Of a stretch of 64,000 nt of DNA, positions 41,936-50,744 are shown piece by piece. A program made the position numbers and the translations under genes. The notes beneath the pieces were generated by a model. The model had not been told where the DNA came from. It did not search any database and saw only the letters and a list, made by a program, of their open reading frames with translations. Position 1 is the first letter of the stretch. Each line of letters starts with the position of its first letter. The DNA comes from JANYHH01 sp965249745. Its GTDB lineage: Bacteria > Deinococcota > Deinococci > Deinococcales > JAAFIG01. The stretch spans positions 2,976,001 through 3,040,000 of the forward strand of contig OZ252252.1 of assembly GCA_965249745.1 (NCBI GenBank). The letters are read 5' to 3'.

Positions 41936-44900
41936 GTGAACGCTGTTTACCAAGCCACCATCAAATTACTCGAGTCCGATCCGAACCTCAAAGCCGCTCA
42001 GGGCAGTCTGGACGATGGCCTGTCGAAGCTGAACAAAAATCCCAGCACCGCCACGGTCCGCGATCTCGAGAAGGCGCTGAAATCCAGCGTCTACAAGCAG
42101 TTACAGGTTTCCTTGCCGCCCGCCAGCGCCAAGGATCTAGTGCAGAGCATGATTAATCAGTTGGCGGACCTGGAATCCCTGGAGCGCGTCCCGAGCGCCA
42201 CCCCGAGTTCGACCGCCAATCCGCTGGCGGTGCTGGAAGAGGGCTTGAAGCGCTTCAACCTGTATTTTGAATGGCCCGAGGTCCAGAAGTTCCGCAGTCA
42301 GATCACCGTGCTGCGCGATCAGCAGGCGGTCGGACGCAACGCCCCGGAGCTGCAACGCGACGCGCAGACGCAACTGGAGGGCTTAGAGCGCAAACTCCAG
42401 GACATGCTGGTGCGTCAGGCGCAGGACATCGCCGAGCTACGCAACGGCTTCGAGCGGATCAAAAGCATCGGCGGCCCTCGAGTCAAGCGCTTGGAGAGCC
42501 TGACCGATCAGATCACGGCCGCTCAGCAATCGGCAACCCTAGCTCCAGCCGAGGTGGAACGCGCCCGCAAGCTCGTGCTGGACCTGAGAAAACTCGTCGA
42601 GTCGAGCGTCGTCAACACGCACCTGGAACCGACCGACGACCTGATTGACATCGCCGAACCCAAACCCCCGGAACCGGGCAAGGGAACCGGTGAGATCCTA
42701 GAAGTGGAGTTCGCCGCGGCCGTGCCGCCGGTGGCGCTCTCAGAAACAAAGGGGATGAGCGAAGTCCCAGTCAAGGATTCTTTGCTGGACGCGCCGGACA
42801 TTGAGTTCGAGTTCCCCGACCTGGAACTAACGGCCGAGCAATCCGAGCGCGTCAAAGAGATCGAGCTGGCCGAGGAAACCCGGGCCCTGGAAAGCCTCGA
42901 GGTGGAGTACCGGGGCGTGCTGACCGTCAACTCGGCGGCCAGAGCGCAACTCGAGGGTTTGCAGCGTCGCAACCGCGCCACCGAAGTATTGGGCGGCGAC
43001 CTGCACGAGTTCCGCGAGCGCCTGCTGGAACTGCGCGACGTGGAACTCGAGCGCCAACGGTTGCGGCTGCGCGAGATCGGACCGCGTTTGGATCTGCTGT
43101 CCGCCGCCGGGCTGGATGTGAACGATGCCCGCCTGACACTCTCTGTGGCCGAGGGAACCACGAGCGGCGGGGCACTCGCCAGCGATGACCTGTTGAAGCT
43201 CGAGGACTTGCAACGCACGTTGGATCGCCAGTTCGAGGAGCGCGAGCGGGCTAGAGCCGAGGAGAGCGCTCGTCAGGAACGCCTGTTGGCAAGGCAGGAG
43301 AGTGTCTACCAGCAGTTCAAGGCGGCCCTCCCGAGTTTTTCCGTGCTGGGTACCCCGGTGTTGGAATTCCAGCATCACCTGGAGGACTTGGAGCGCGAAA
43401 CCGCCGCCAAGCACGTGCGTGACGACCTGACGAAGAAGCTCTCCGAGTTGCTGAGCGGCTTGGAAACGGCGTTGGAATTGCACCAAACCGCCCAGCGCGT
43501 CGAAGCCGAACGCTTGGAGCGCGAACGCCTGGCCGCCGAGGCCAAGGTCAAGGCCGAAGCCGAAGCCCGCCTGAAAGCCGAGGCCAGAGCCAGAGCCAAA
43601 GCCGAAGCGGACGCCAAAGCCGAGGCCGAGCGGCTGGAGCGGCAACGCCAGGAGGCCGAGGCGGCCGCGAAAGCGGAAGCTGAGCGCTTAGAGCGCGAAC
43701 GCCAGGAGGCGGCCGCTCGAGCCAACGCGGAAGCCGAGCGCTTGGAGCGCGAGCGTCGGGAGAACGAGGCGCGCACCAAGGCCGAGGCGACTCGAGCCGA
43801 AGCCGCACGCTTGGAGCGCGAGCGCCAGGAAGCCGAAGCCAAGGCGAAAGCTGAAGCCGAGCGCTTGGAGCGCGAGCGCCAGGAAGCTGAAGCCAAGGTG
43901 CGGGCCGAAGCGGAGGCGCAAGCGCGGGCCGAAGCCGAAGCCAGGGCGGAATCCGAGCGCTTGGAGCGCGAACGAATCGCCGCCGAGGCGGCCGCGAAAC
44001 TGGAAGCGGAGCGTTTAGAGCAAGAGCGTCAAGAGGCCGAGGCGCGAGCCGAAGCCGAGCGCCGCGAGGCCGAACGGCGCTCACAACTCGGGCGCGAGGC
44101 GGGCGCGATGCGTGGTCTGCGCCTGACGCTGGCGGCCCTGCCCGACCTGCAAGAGTTAAACACGACCGTGAACGCGTTGGAGTTGGAGATGACGGCCGCG
44201 AGTCAAACCCTGGAGCGCGGCGAGTTCGTGACCGAACAGATGGAAGGCTTCAAACAGCAGTTGGAGAACCTGCGGCAACGCGCCACCGCGCTCTACGCCA
44301 GCAAACTCGAGGATTTGGAAGTCCGCGCCCGCGAGATCGCCGCGTTGGAATTAATTGAAGACATCAACGCCGCCCACGAGGACCTGGACAACAGCAGCTT
44401 CCCCGACCTGATCGCCCTCGAGGCCAGCCTGCGGGCCCAGCGCGAGGCGCGCCTGAACGCTCAGCAGCGCGAGCTGAGCGAGCTGGAAAACGCCGTGCGC
44501 GAGTACAGCGTGCTGGAAGAGGCCAAACCGCTCTTGGACACGATCTCCGCCGCTCGAGGTCAGCACGAGGCGGGCAGCCTGATGAACCTCTCCTCCGCCT
44601 GGGACAAGTTGGAGAGCTTGCGCTTGACCGAGGAAAACCTGCGCGCCGGGTGGCGTCACCGCACCGAAACGCTGATCGAGGAGGCGCGGATGTACAAGTC
44701 CCTCGGTGGCGAGACCAACCGTCAGCTCAATCAACTCGTGGACGTGCTGGCCGCCGAACCAGGGGGCCGGATCATGCCGGAAACCCGCCTGCGGCTGACG
44801 CGCACCCTCGAGGAATCGGAGCGCCTGTTGATCACCTCGCGGCAGGAGTACGAGGCGGCCAGCGCGGTCGCCACCGCGCTTCAGGACAGCGGTCAGATTG

Positions 44901-45379
44901 ACGACCTGTTGGGTGTGCTGGGACCGATCTTCAAGAAGATGCCGCCGACGGCGGTCCCTGAACCGGTGGTGGAGCCAGAACCGGAAGCCGAACCGGTCAC
45001 CGCCATCAGCGACAAGCATCTCCACCGCTGGATCAGCGATCTCAGCCGCGAGCGCGGCGTTGGGCGCGTCGCACTGATGCGCGGCAGCGTCTTGGAGAGC
45101 GGTAACGTCACTGATCCCAAGGGCCTCAGCAAGCTGCTCGAGGAGGTTGAGCGGTACAACTTGGATTTGTCACTGGAATTGAAGCGCAAACCGGCGCGGC
45201 TCTACACCGTCGAATACGCCGGGGGCGCGGCGCTGGCGCTGTACCTGCGCGACGGTGACGAGACGATCAGCCGCTACACGATCCTGATTCAACTCGAGGA
45301 TATGGCGGTCTACAGTCGGATTTTCAGTCAGGCGCAAAAGGATTTCGATCAGCTCGTGGAATGGTCCAAGGAGGACTGA
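41936..45379 (+). CDS. Giant coiled-coil protein with roadblock/LC7-like C-terminus
   Basis: 1147 residues from GTG 41936, preceded by GGAGG; the frame extends upstream but without a ribosome site. Most is alpha-helical, with coiled-coil heptads from about 60 onward. Residues about 520-720 are a low-complexity Ala/Glu/Arg block of repeats like AEAERLERERQEAEAKA. After another helical region and a Pro/Glu linker (about 1000-1020), the last 120 residues (HRWISDLSRERGVGRVALMR ... YTILIQLEDMAVYSRIF) resemble roadblock/LC7 domains, which partner small GTPases or form structural dimers. No GTPase gene is adjacent. A cytoskeletal or scaffolding role is inference. Confidence 0.75.
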   Translation: MNAVYQATIKLLESDPNLKAAQGSLDDGLSKLNKNPSTATVRDLEKALKSSVYKQLQVSLPPASAKDLVQSMINQLADLESLERVPSATPSSTANPLAVLEEGLKRFNLYFEWPEVQKFRSQITVLRDQQAVGRNAPELQRDAQTQLEGLERKLQDMLVRQAQDIAELRNGFERIKSIGGPRVKRLESLTDQITAAQQSATLAPAEVERARKLVLDLRKLVESSVVNTHLEPTDDLIDIAEPKPPEPGKGTGEILEVEFAAAVPPVALSETKGMSEVPVKDSLLDAPDIEFEFPDLELTAEQSERVKEIELAEETRALESLEVEYRGVLTVNSAARAQLEGLQRRNRATEVLGGDLHEFRERLLELRDVELERQRLRLREIGPRLDLLSAAGLDVNDARLTLSVAEGTTSGGALASDDLLKLEDLQRTLDRQFEERERARAEESARQERLLARQESVYQQFKAALPSFSVLGTPVLEFQHHLEDLERETAAKHVRDDLTKKLSELLSGLETALELHQTAQRVEAERLERERLAAEAKVKAEAEARLKAEARARAKAEADAKAEAERLERQRQEAEAAAKAEAERLERERQEAAARANAEAERLERERRENEARTKAEATRAEAARLERERQEAEAKAKAEAERLERERQEAEAKVRAEAEAQARAEAEARAESERLERERIAAEAAAKLEAERLEQERQEAEARAEAERREAERRSQLGREAGAMRGLRLTLAALPDLQELNTTVNALELEMTAASQTLERGEFVTEQMEGFKQQLENLRQRATALYASKLEDLEVRAREIAALELIEDINAAHEDLDNSSFPDLIALEASLRAQREARLNAQQRELSELENAVREYSVLEEAKPLLDTISAARGQHEAGSLMNLSSAWDKLESLRLTEENLRAGWRHRTETLIEEARMYKSLGGETNRQLNQLVDVLAAEPGGRIMPETRLRLTRTLEESERLLITSRQEYEAASAVATALQDSGQIDDLLGVLGPIFKKMPPTAVPEPVVEPEPEAEPVTAISDKHLHRWISDLSRERGVGRVALMRGSVLESGNVTDPKGLSKLLEEVERYNLDLSLELKRKPARLYTVEYAGGAALALYLRDGDETISRYTILIQLEDMAVYSRIFSQAQKDFDQLVEWSKED

Positions 45380-45399
45380 ACCTAACCTGAAATCCGTGA

Positions 45400-45426
45400 A
45401 AGAGGCGGCCGCATTGGCCGCCTCTT
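45400..45426. terminator. Bidirectional terminator between convergent genes
   Basis: AAGAGGCGGCC (45400-45410) pairs perfectly with GGCCGCCTCTT (45416-45426) around a 5-base loop. It lies 21 bases after the coiled-coil gene stop and 40 bases from the ppk2 stop. T-rich sequence follows on the plus side only weakly. Confidence 0.75.
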
Positions 45427-45465
45427 CTATTTGCATCGTTTCGAGCAACCAATTCCCCAAGAATT

Positions 45466-46281
45466 TCAAGCTACCTTCAGCGTCGCCCAGTCCACATCCG
45501 GGTTGCCCGCCGGGTACTCGAGCTTCATCGCTTCCAGTGCGTCCACGATAATGTTGGCCATCAGGTAATTGCGATACCAGCGATTGTTCCCCGGCAACAC
45601 GTACCACGGCGCGTAGTCGGTACTGGTCGCCTCGAGCGCATCCTGGTAGGCGTTCATGTACTTCGTCCAGAGCTTGCGCTCCACCAGATCGCCGGGGTTG
45701 AACTTCCAGCGCTTGGTCGGGTCATCAATCCGTTCCTGCAACTGAATCGCCTGTTCCTCCAAGGAAACGCGAAAGTGAAACTTCAGAACTGTCGTGCCGG
45801 ACTCCGCCAGCATCCGCTCGAACTCGCGGATGTGCTGGAAGCGCCGCTTCACGGTTTTTGTGTCCACCCAACCGTGAACCCTGGTAATCAAAACGTCCTC
45901 GTAATGGCTGCGGTTGAAAATTCCGACGATTCCCTTCGGTGGGACGGCCGCATGAATCCGCCACAGGTAATCGTGACTCAGTTCCAGTGAGGTCGGAGCC
46001 TTGAAATACGAGACGCGCACGCCATTCGGCGAGCACCCGGCGAAGACGCGCTTGATCGCGCTGTCCTTGCCGCTCCCATCCATCGCCTGAAACACGATTA
46101 GCAAGGCCCTAGAACCGCTGGCGAACAGCCGTTCCTGCAAACCCTCGAGCCGCTTCAAGAGTTGCCCGGTCTTCGCCTCACACTCCTCGCGGCCGTCCTC
46201 GGCGGTGAACTTGCCCTTGTCGTCGGGATCGAATTTGGAGAGTTTCAGGTTCTTGCCAGGGTTCACCAGGTATTTTTCCAT
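45466..46281 (-). CDS. ppk2: Polyphosphate kinase 2 family protein
   Basis: 271 residues. Walker A-like AMDGSGKDSAIKRVF (about 66-80), lid region and Walker B pattern FNRSHYEDVLITRVHGW, C-terminal APWYVLPGNNRWYRNYLMAN. The length and single domain fit class III or I PPK2, which use polyphosphate to phosphorylate nucleotides (AMP or ADP). Typical of Deinococcus-Thermus genomes. Class cannot be fixed from motifs alone. Confidence 0.93.
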   Translation of the reverse strand: MEKYLVNPGKNLKLSKFDPDDKGKFTAEDGREECEAKTGQLLKRLEGLQERLFASGSRALLIVFQAMDGSGKDSAIKRVFAGCSPNGVRVSYFKAPTSLELSHDYLWRIHAAVPPKGIVGIFNRSHYEDVLITRVHGWVDTKTVKRRFQHIREFERMLAESGTTVLKFHFRVSLEEQAIQLQERIDDPTKRWKFNPGDLVERKLWTKYMNAYQDALEATSTDYAPWYVLPGNNRWYRNYLMANIIVDALEAMKLEYPAGNPDVDWATLKVA

Positions 46282-46294
46282 TCGGCAGAGTGTA

Positions 46295-46346
46295 CATGAG
46301 GCACCGTGTTTCCATGAGACACCGTGTTTCTATGAGACACCGCGCC
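46295..46346. repeat. Tandem 18-bp repeat upstream of the protease gene
   Basis: Three copies in a row: CATGAGGCACCGTGTTTC, CATGAGACACCGTGTTTC, and TATGAGACACCGCGCC (partial). Located between the divergent ppk2 and protease genes. A second short tandem repeat (TTGAGGGCAG twice) lies about 30 bases further on. Could be regulator sites or slippage. Confidence 0.8.
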
Positions 46347-46512
46347 GAGGTCTCGAGCGGGCAAGCTCCCAGGGCAGGTTTGAGGGCAGTGCTTGAGGGC
46401 AGCGCTAGAAAACAGGGTTTCGAGTGAAAGTGGGCGTGCCAACCTCCCGCAGCCTAGTAAAAGCACAGGAAATGCACGCCGGTCAGCGCGACCTCGAGTT
46501 AGGCTGAAAGCG

Positions 46513-47499
46513 ATGAAATGGTGGTGGCTGCTGGTCTTGGTTCCGCTGCTTGCGGGGGCGTACGCCGTGCAGAGCCGGGGCAATGGGCGCAACCCACGCC
46601 AATACAGCCCGGAGCAACTCGAGCGGCTGATGCAGGGCGTGTTCGTGCAGTCCAGACCGGCGATGGTGCAACTGCAAACCATGAGCGTGGACGAGGCCGC
46701 GGGCGACAACGAACACATTCTGGTCGCGCAGGGCCGAGCGACCGGTTTCTTCGTGTCGGCGGATGGTTACGTGCTGACCGCCTATCACGCCGTGTCCGGG
46801 CAGACCCGTTTCAATGTCCTGACCACCCGCCAGGAGTTGCTGCCCGCCGTGGTCGTCGGGTACGACCAGTCCAGAGACCTAGCACTCTTGAAAGCCACGG
46901 GCCAGAAACCGGTACCGTTCATACCGTTGGAGTTGACGCGCTCGCTAAAAATTGGCGAGCCGCTCGTGGAGATCGGCAACAGCGGCGACGACTTCATCCA
47001 ACCGCGTTACGGCACGGTCCAGAGTTTCGAGCAGGACAGCGGCAACCTGGTTCCGACGCGACTGGTCTTCTCCAGCATCGTCCTCAGCCCCGGTGACAGC
47101 GGCGGTGCGGTCCTGGATTTTAACGGCAAGGTCGTGGCCGTCGGCATCGGTTTCGCCCAGAGCGACACTCTGCGCGTCAGCCTGCTCGTGCCGCTCGAGG
47201 GATTGGCCGCCGAAGTGGCCGCCCTGAAACGCGGCGCACGAGTCAACCTACCCGATGTCGGTTTGCACGTGGTTCACAACGCGGGCGGCGGCGTGCTGAT
47301 TGACCGCGTGGAACCCGGCTCGAGCGCAGCCGAATCCGGCCTCGCCGCTGAAGGCGTCGTCACGGCTGTGGACGGAACCAACATCTTCGGGCAGAGCGAT
47401 TACTACCGGCTGCTGCGCGCCAAGCGGCTCGGGGAACGCGCTAAGCTCAGCGTCAAACTGAAGTCCGTCACGCAGGAGTACGACCTCGAGATTCGCTGA
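46513..47499 (+). CDS. Trypsin-like serine protease with PDZ domain (DegP/HtrA-like)
   Basis: 328 residues from ATG 46513 with a membrane anchor (about 2-20). Catalytic triad His92 (TAYHAVS), Asp122 (DQSRDLALL), Ser196 (GDSGGAV). A PDZ domain follows from about 235 to 325. Function: periplasmic or envelope protein quality control. Start choice rests on the anchor; the longer frame overlaps the repeat region. Confidence 0.93.
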   Translation: MKWWWLLVLVPLLAGAYAVQSRGNGRNPRQYSPEQLERLMQGVFVQSRPAMVQLQTMSVDEAAGDNEHILVAQGRATGFFVSADGYVLTAYHAVSGQTRFNVLTTRQELLPAVVVGYDQSRDLALLKATGQKPVPFIPLELTRSLKIGEPLVEIGNSGDDFIQPRYGTVQSFEQDSGNLVPTRLVFSSIVLSPGDSGGAVLDFNGKVVAVGIGFAQSDTLRVSLLVPLEGLAAEVAALKRGARVNLPDVGLHVVHNAGGGVLIDRVEPGSSAAESGLAAEGVVTAVDGTNIFGQSDYYRLLRAKRLGERAKLSVKLKSVTQEYDLEIR

Positions 47500-47547
47500 A
47501 CCGGGTTCGTGAGTGCCTGCCTCACCCTCGAACCGTACCCTGCCCCG

Positions 47548-48423
47548 ATGACGATTCCCATTGCAGAGCGTAAAGTGAAGTCCGTGAACCGGGCGCTTCC
47601 CACGCCGCAACCCAGTCTAAGAGCGCAAATCCTGCGAGCCGCTCGAGGTTTGACGCGGCCGCTCTACCGTCTCTATGAGACTAGGCTGGAACGCGAGGTG
47701 CGGGCGGCCACCATGCCGCAGCACATCGGTCTGATCTTGGACGGCAATCGCCGCTTCGCCAGGGCGCTGGGCCTGGAAGGCAAGGCCGGGCACGAGTTCG
47801 GCGTGGACAAAGCGCACGAGGTTCTCGGCTGGTGCCTGGAACTCGGGATTCCCGCCGCGACGATCTGGGTGCTCTCCACCGAGAACCACAAGAAGCGTGA
47901 TCCAGATGAAGTCGCGCACCTGATGAAACTGTTCGAGCGCGAGGCGCGGAATTTAGCCAAAGACCCACGGATTCACGGGAACCGCGTCAAGGTGCGCGCC
48001 ATCGGGCGGCATGACTTGTTTCCGCAAGATGTCTACGCCTCCCTCCGCGACCTCGAGGCGGCGACCGCGCATTACGACGGCATGAACTTGAATATCGCCG
48101 TCGGCTATGGTGGGCGTGAGGAAATCGTGGATGCCGTGAAGCAACTTTTGGAGACCTCGGCCGCGAAGGGCGAGACCTTACAGAGCATCGCGGCCAGCCT
48201 CGAGCCGGAGATGATCGGGCGGCATCTGTACACCGCCGACCTGCCCGACCCGGACTTCATTATTCGCACCAGCGGCGAGATTCGACTCGGTGGGTTCTTG
48301 CTCTGGCAGAGCGCGTTTTCTGAATATTATTTCTGCGAGGCGAACTGGCCAGATTTCCGGCGCATTGATTTCCTGCGGGCGATTCGCAACTACCAGGCGA
48401 GAGACGTGCGGATGGGGAAATAA
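47548..48423 (+). CDS. uppS: Isoprenyl (undecaprenyl-type) diphosphate synthase
   Basis: 291 residues from ATG 47548; a family core of about 240 follows an N-terminal extension with a basic amphipathic segment. Catalytic Asp65 in LILDGNRRFA; FIIRTSGEIRLGGFLLWQSA and YFCEANWPDF are conserved. It condenses isopentenyl diphosphate in cis to build a polyprenyl carrier. The variant LDGNRRFA/LSTENHKKR suggests perhaps a shorter-chain cis-prenyltransferase than true UppS; undecided. Confidence 0.9.
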   Translation: MTIPIAERKVKSVNRALPTPQPSLRAQILRAARGLTRPLYRLYETRLEREVRAATMPQHIGLILDGNRRFARALGLEGKAGHEFGVDKAHEVLGWCLELGIPAATIWVLSTENHKKRDPDEVAHLMKLFEREARNLAKDPRIHGNRVKVRAIGRHDLFPQDVYASLRDLEAATAHYDGMNLNIAVGYGGREEIVDAVKQLLETSAAKGETLQSIAASLEPEMIGRHLYTADLPDPDFIIRTSGEIRLGGFLLWQSAFSEYYFCEANWPDFRRIDFLRAIRNYQARDVRMGK

Positions 48424-48540
48424 TCTAGCTCGAGTAAAAACTTTCTCTCGAGCGCCATGAGACTTCTGTTATCGTCTCTGATATTTCCAGGACAGCATCT
48501 AGCCATTTTTATAAGCTACGAAAAAACTCGAGGATCGCCA

Positions 48541-48607
48541 TCAGAGACAAGGAGTGAAATCCTTGCCACTTTCCCGTTGCGGCAACGCACCCGCCAGCAA
48601 ACTCTGA
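48541..48607 (+). ncRNA. Candidate three-way-junction RNA before the HAD gene
   Basis: Outer stem TCAGAG/CTCTGA (48541-48546, 48602-48607), hairpin CAAGGA-GTGAAA-TCCTTG (48548-48565) and hairpin CGTTG-CGG-CAACG (48575-48587) are all perfect. Purine- and C-rich joining strands are typical of folded aptamers. It ends 29 bases before the HAD start. I do not match it to a known riboswitch class. Strand is assumed from the downstream gene. Confidence 0.35.
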
Positions 48608-48636
48608 CTTGACGCGCTCGAGTTAGACTGACCGCG

Positions 48637-49416
48637 ATGTGGATTTCTTTTGATCTCGATGGCACGATTCTGGATTGGCCCACCGGCCGCGTGGTCTTCA
48701 AGCGATTACGCGACGAGTTCGGTAATGAGGCGCTGAACGACGCGATTCGCACCGAGTACCGCGAGCGCTTCAGCGGCAGCAACCCGGTCAGCGCCTTCGA
48801 CTGGGACGAATTGCATGATGCGGTCACGGCCAAGCTCAGTCTCGAGGCGTTGCCGAGGGTCCTAGACCTGGCGGAGAGCGGCGATTGGACGCTCGAGGGG
48901 CTGGTTTACCCCGACACGAAACCGGCGCTGAGGCGGCTCGAGGAGCTGGGCTTCAAGATTCTGGTCGGCACGAACGGCTACGCCAAATATCAGAAGGTTG
49001 CGCTGCAAAAGCTCGGCGTGGATGTCAAGCACATTCTCGCGCCGGACACAGTCGGGTACTGCAAACCGCAAGCCGAGTTTTTAACAGACTTTCACCGCTT
49101 AGAACCCGGTGCGCAGATTCACATTCACGTCGGTGACCTCTTGGCACAGGACATCATGGCGGCCAACCGCGCGGGCATCACCGGCGTGTGGATTTGGCGC
49201 GATATGCCAGAGCTGATGCGCGAAATTCCGGTGGCAGCCCGCCCACGACACCCGGCGATCTTGGAGCAGGTCGAGGCGCAGTTTCAACTCGAGTTGGAGC
49301 GCGACGGGCGGTTCGGCGCGGTCTACGAACACACGCCGCGCCCGGATATCGTAGTCGCTGACCTGATGGAACTGGTGGGGGTGCTGGAGCCAGTGTCGGA
49401 ACCCGTTCCTCTGTAA
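48637..49416 (+). CDS. HAD-family hydrolase
   Basis: 259 residues. Motif I FDLDGTI (nucleophile Asp6, Asp8), motif II VGTNGYAKYQ, then motif IV HVGDLLAQDIMAANRAGITG. A helical cap lies in residues 15-100. It is probably a phosphatase for a small metabolite; specificity unknown. Preceded by the candidate RNA at 48541-48607. Confidence 0.9.
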   Translation: MWISFDLDGTILDWPTGRVVFKRLRDEFGNEALNDAIRTEYRERFSGSNPVSAFDWDELHDAVTAKLSLEALPRVLDLAESGDWTLEGLVYPDTKPALRRLEELGFKILVGTNGYAKYQKVALQKLGVDVKHILAPDTVGYCKPQAEFLTDFHRLEPGAQIHIHVGDLLAQDIMAANRAGITGVWIWRDMPELMREIPVAARPRHPAILEQVEAQFQLELERDGRFGAVYEHTPRPDIVVADLMELVGVLEPVSEPVPL

Positions 49417-49432
49417 GCGGTCCAACCCGGAC

Positions 49433-49777
49433 TCAATTCGGAAATCTCGAATGTTTTGCTTCTAACTGATCCATGAGTTGCCACAGCCGAAGCTCGAAAT
49501 GAGGCTGCTCCAAAAGAAATGAGGGGCGCTCGAGACACCGGCCGCTCACTGCCCGGCGCATTTCCTGATCGCAGACGAAATCCTCTAGCCTCGAACCGTC
49601 CGAGACCAAGAACGGGGTCACCCCAACCAGGTTTTTCAGGAAGACCCAGGCGAGCGCTGACTGCCGACGAATCTCAACGCCCTGAGCAAAGCGCTGCTCA
49701 AAACTACCATCCAGAAGTTGTTGCTTGAAACGCGCTCGGCGTGCGAGCGCGTCTGCCTCGCGTTCTTTATCTTTCAC
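49433..49777 (-). CDS. Hypothetical protein, 114 residues
   Basis: No family recognised. It begins with a charged helix (MKDKEREADALARRARFKQQ) and is mostly polar with no membrane segment, so cytoplasmic. It fills the gap between convergent neighbours where nothing else is encoded, and codon use resembles neighbouring genes. Kept at modest confidence. Confidence 0.5.
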   Translation of the reverse strand: MKDKEREADALARRARFKQQLLDGSFEQRFAQGVEIRRQSALAWVFLKNLVGVTPFLVSDGSRLEDFVCDQEMRRAVSGRCLERPSFLLEQPHFELRLWQLMDQLEAKHSRFPN

Positions 49778-49869
49778 AGTCCTGCGAGGCTGGGGAAGGC
49801 GTCACTGATTGTGCGCGTATCCTCTGAGCGTCTGAACCTTCCAGACTTCGATCGGGCAGTATACGCGGT

Positions 49870-50691
49870 TTAAGCGGGTTGCAACTCGTGGATCACGAGT
49901 TCAGCCGGACAGAAGGTTCGCACCGGCAATCCCGTCGTTCCCAATCCCCTCGAGATAAAGCCTTTTGCGGGCGCTTCGACGAAACCCATCTGGAATCGCT
50001 CGCCGTACCGGGAAATGCTGTACACCCCGCCCCACGGCGATCTGACCTGCCCGCCGTGGGTGTGACCGCACAGGGTCAAGCCGATTCGGGTTGAGAATTT
50101 GGGCAGCACGTCCGGGTTGTGACAGAGCATCAGGATCGCCTGATCGTCTTTTGCCCCCCGTGTCGCTTTGGCGGAATTGACGACTCCAAACCAGTAATCG
50201 TCCACGCCCGCCAAATAGAAATCATCGCGGAGCGAAACGCCTCGGTTGACCAAATACTTCACTCCGACCGACTCGAGCGCTTCGATTAACCTCTCCTTGC
50301 GCCAGCCGTTCTTGGGAGAACCGTAATCGTGGTTGCCCAGCACGGCGTAAACCCCGAGCGGAGCCTCGAGCCGCGCCACCTCCCTTGCCAGAGCTTGGAG
50401 CCGCTTTGGGTGGGTCGCGCCGTCCACGATGTCCCCGGTGATGACGATCAGATCCGGGCGCTGTTTCAGGGCGGCATCCACCCAGCCACGGACGCTCGCT
50501 TCACGGTGCCAGCGTCCGAAATGCAAATCCGTCAGGTGCGCCACGCGGAGCGGCGCTTGCAGCCGCTCAAAGGGGACGCGGTGCGTGTTGACCGCGAAGC
50601 TGTGCCCGGACGCCCAGGCATACGTCGGTCCGCTCAGCCCAACGCCAAGGGCCGTCCAGCCGAGGGTTTTCAAGAAGCGCCGCCGATTCAT
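49870..50691 (-). CDS. Metallophosphoesterase with Tat signal
   Basis: 273 residues. A twin-arginine signal (MNRRRFLKTLGW, cleavage near residue 29) predicts folded export. Metal motifs: DLHFG (Asp55, His57), GDIVD (86-90), GNHD (119-122), and GHTHGG. This matches YaeI/YkuE-like calcineurin-type phosphodiesterases. Target may be a phospholipid or nucleotide. Confidence 0.93.
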   Translation of the reverse strand: MNRRRFLKTLGWTALGVGLSGPTYAWASGHSFAVNTHRVPFERLQAPLRVAHLTDLHFGRWHREASVRGWVDAALKQRPDLIVITGDIVDGATHPKRLQALAREVARLEAPLGVYAVLGNHDYGSPKNGWRKERLIEALESVGVKYLVNRGVSLRDDFYLAGVDDYWFGVVNSAKATRGAKDDQAILMLCHNPDVLPKFSTRIGLTLCGHTHGGQVRSPWGGVYSISRYGERFQMGFVEAPAKGFISRGLGTTGLPVRTFCPAELVIHELQPA

Positions 50692-50744
50692 CGCTTCAGT
50701 CTACGAGGCTGAACGTGAGCCTCGCCTCATGGTTGAATGATCCC

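Noticed and set aside
42827..43645. 272-residue open frame antisense to the coiled-coil gene
   Set aside because: Its low-complexity Gly/Phe/Leu composition mirrors the Ala/Glu/Arg repeats on the other strand.
48480..48630. Known riboswitch or hammerhead ribozyme upstream of the HAD gene
   Set aside because: CTGATGA/GAAA core and cobalamin, TPP, SAM or purine consensus motifs do not fit; left as an unclassified candidate.
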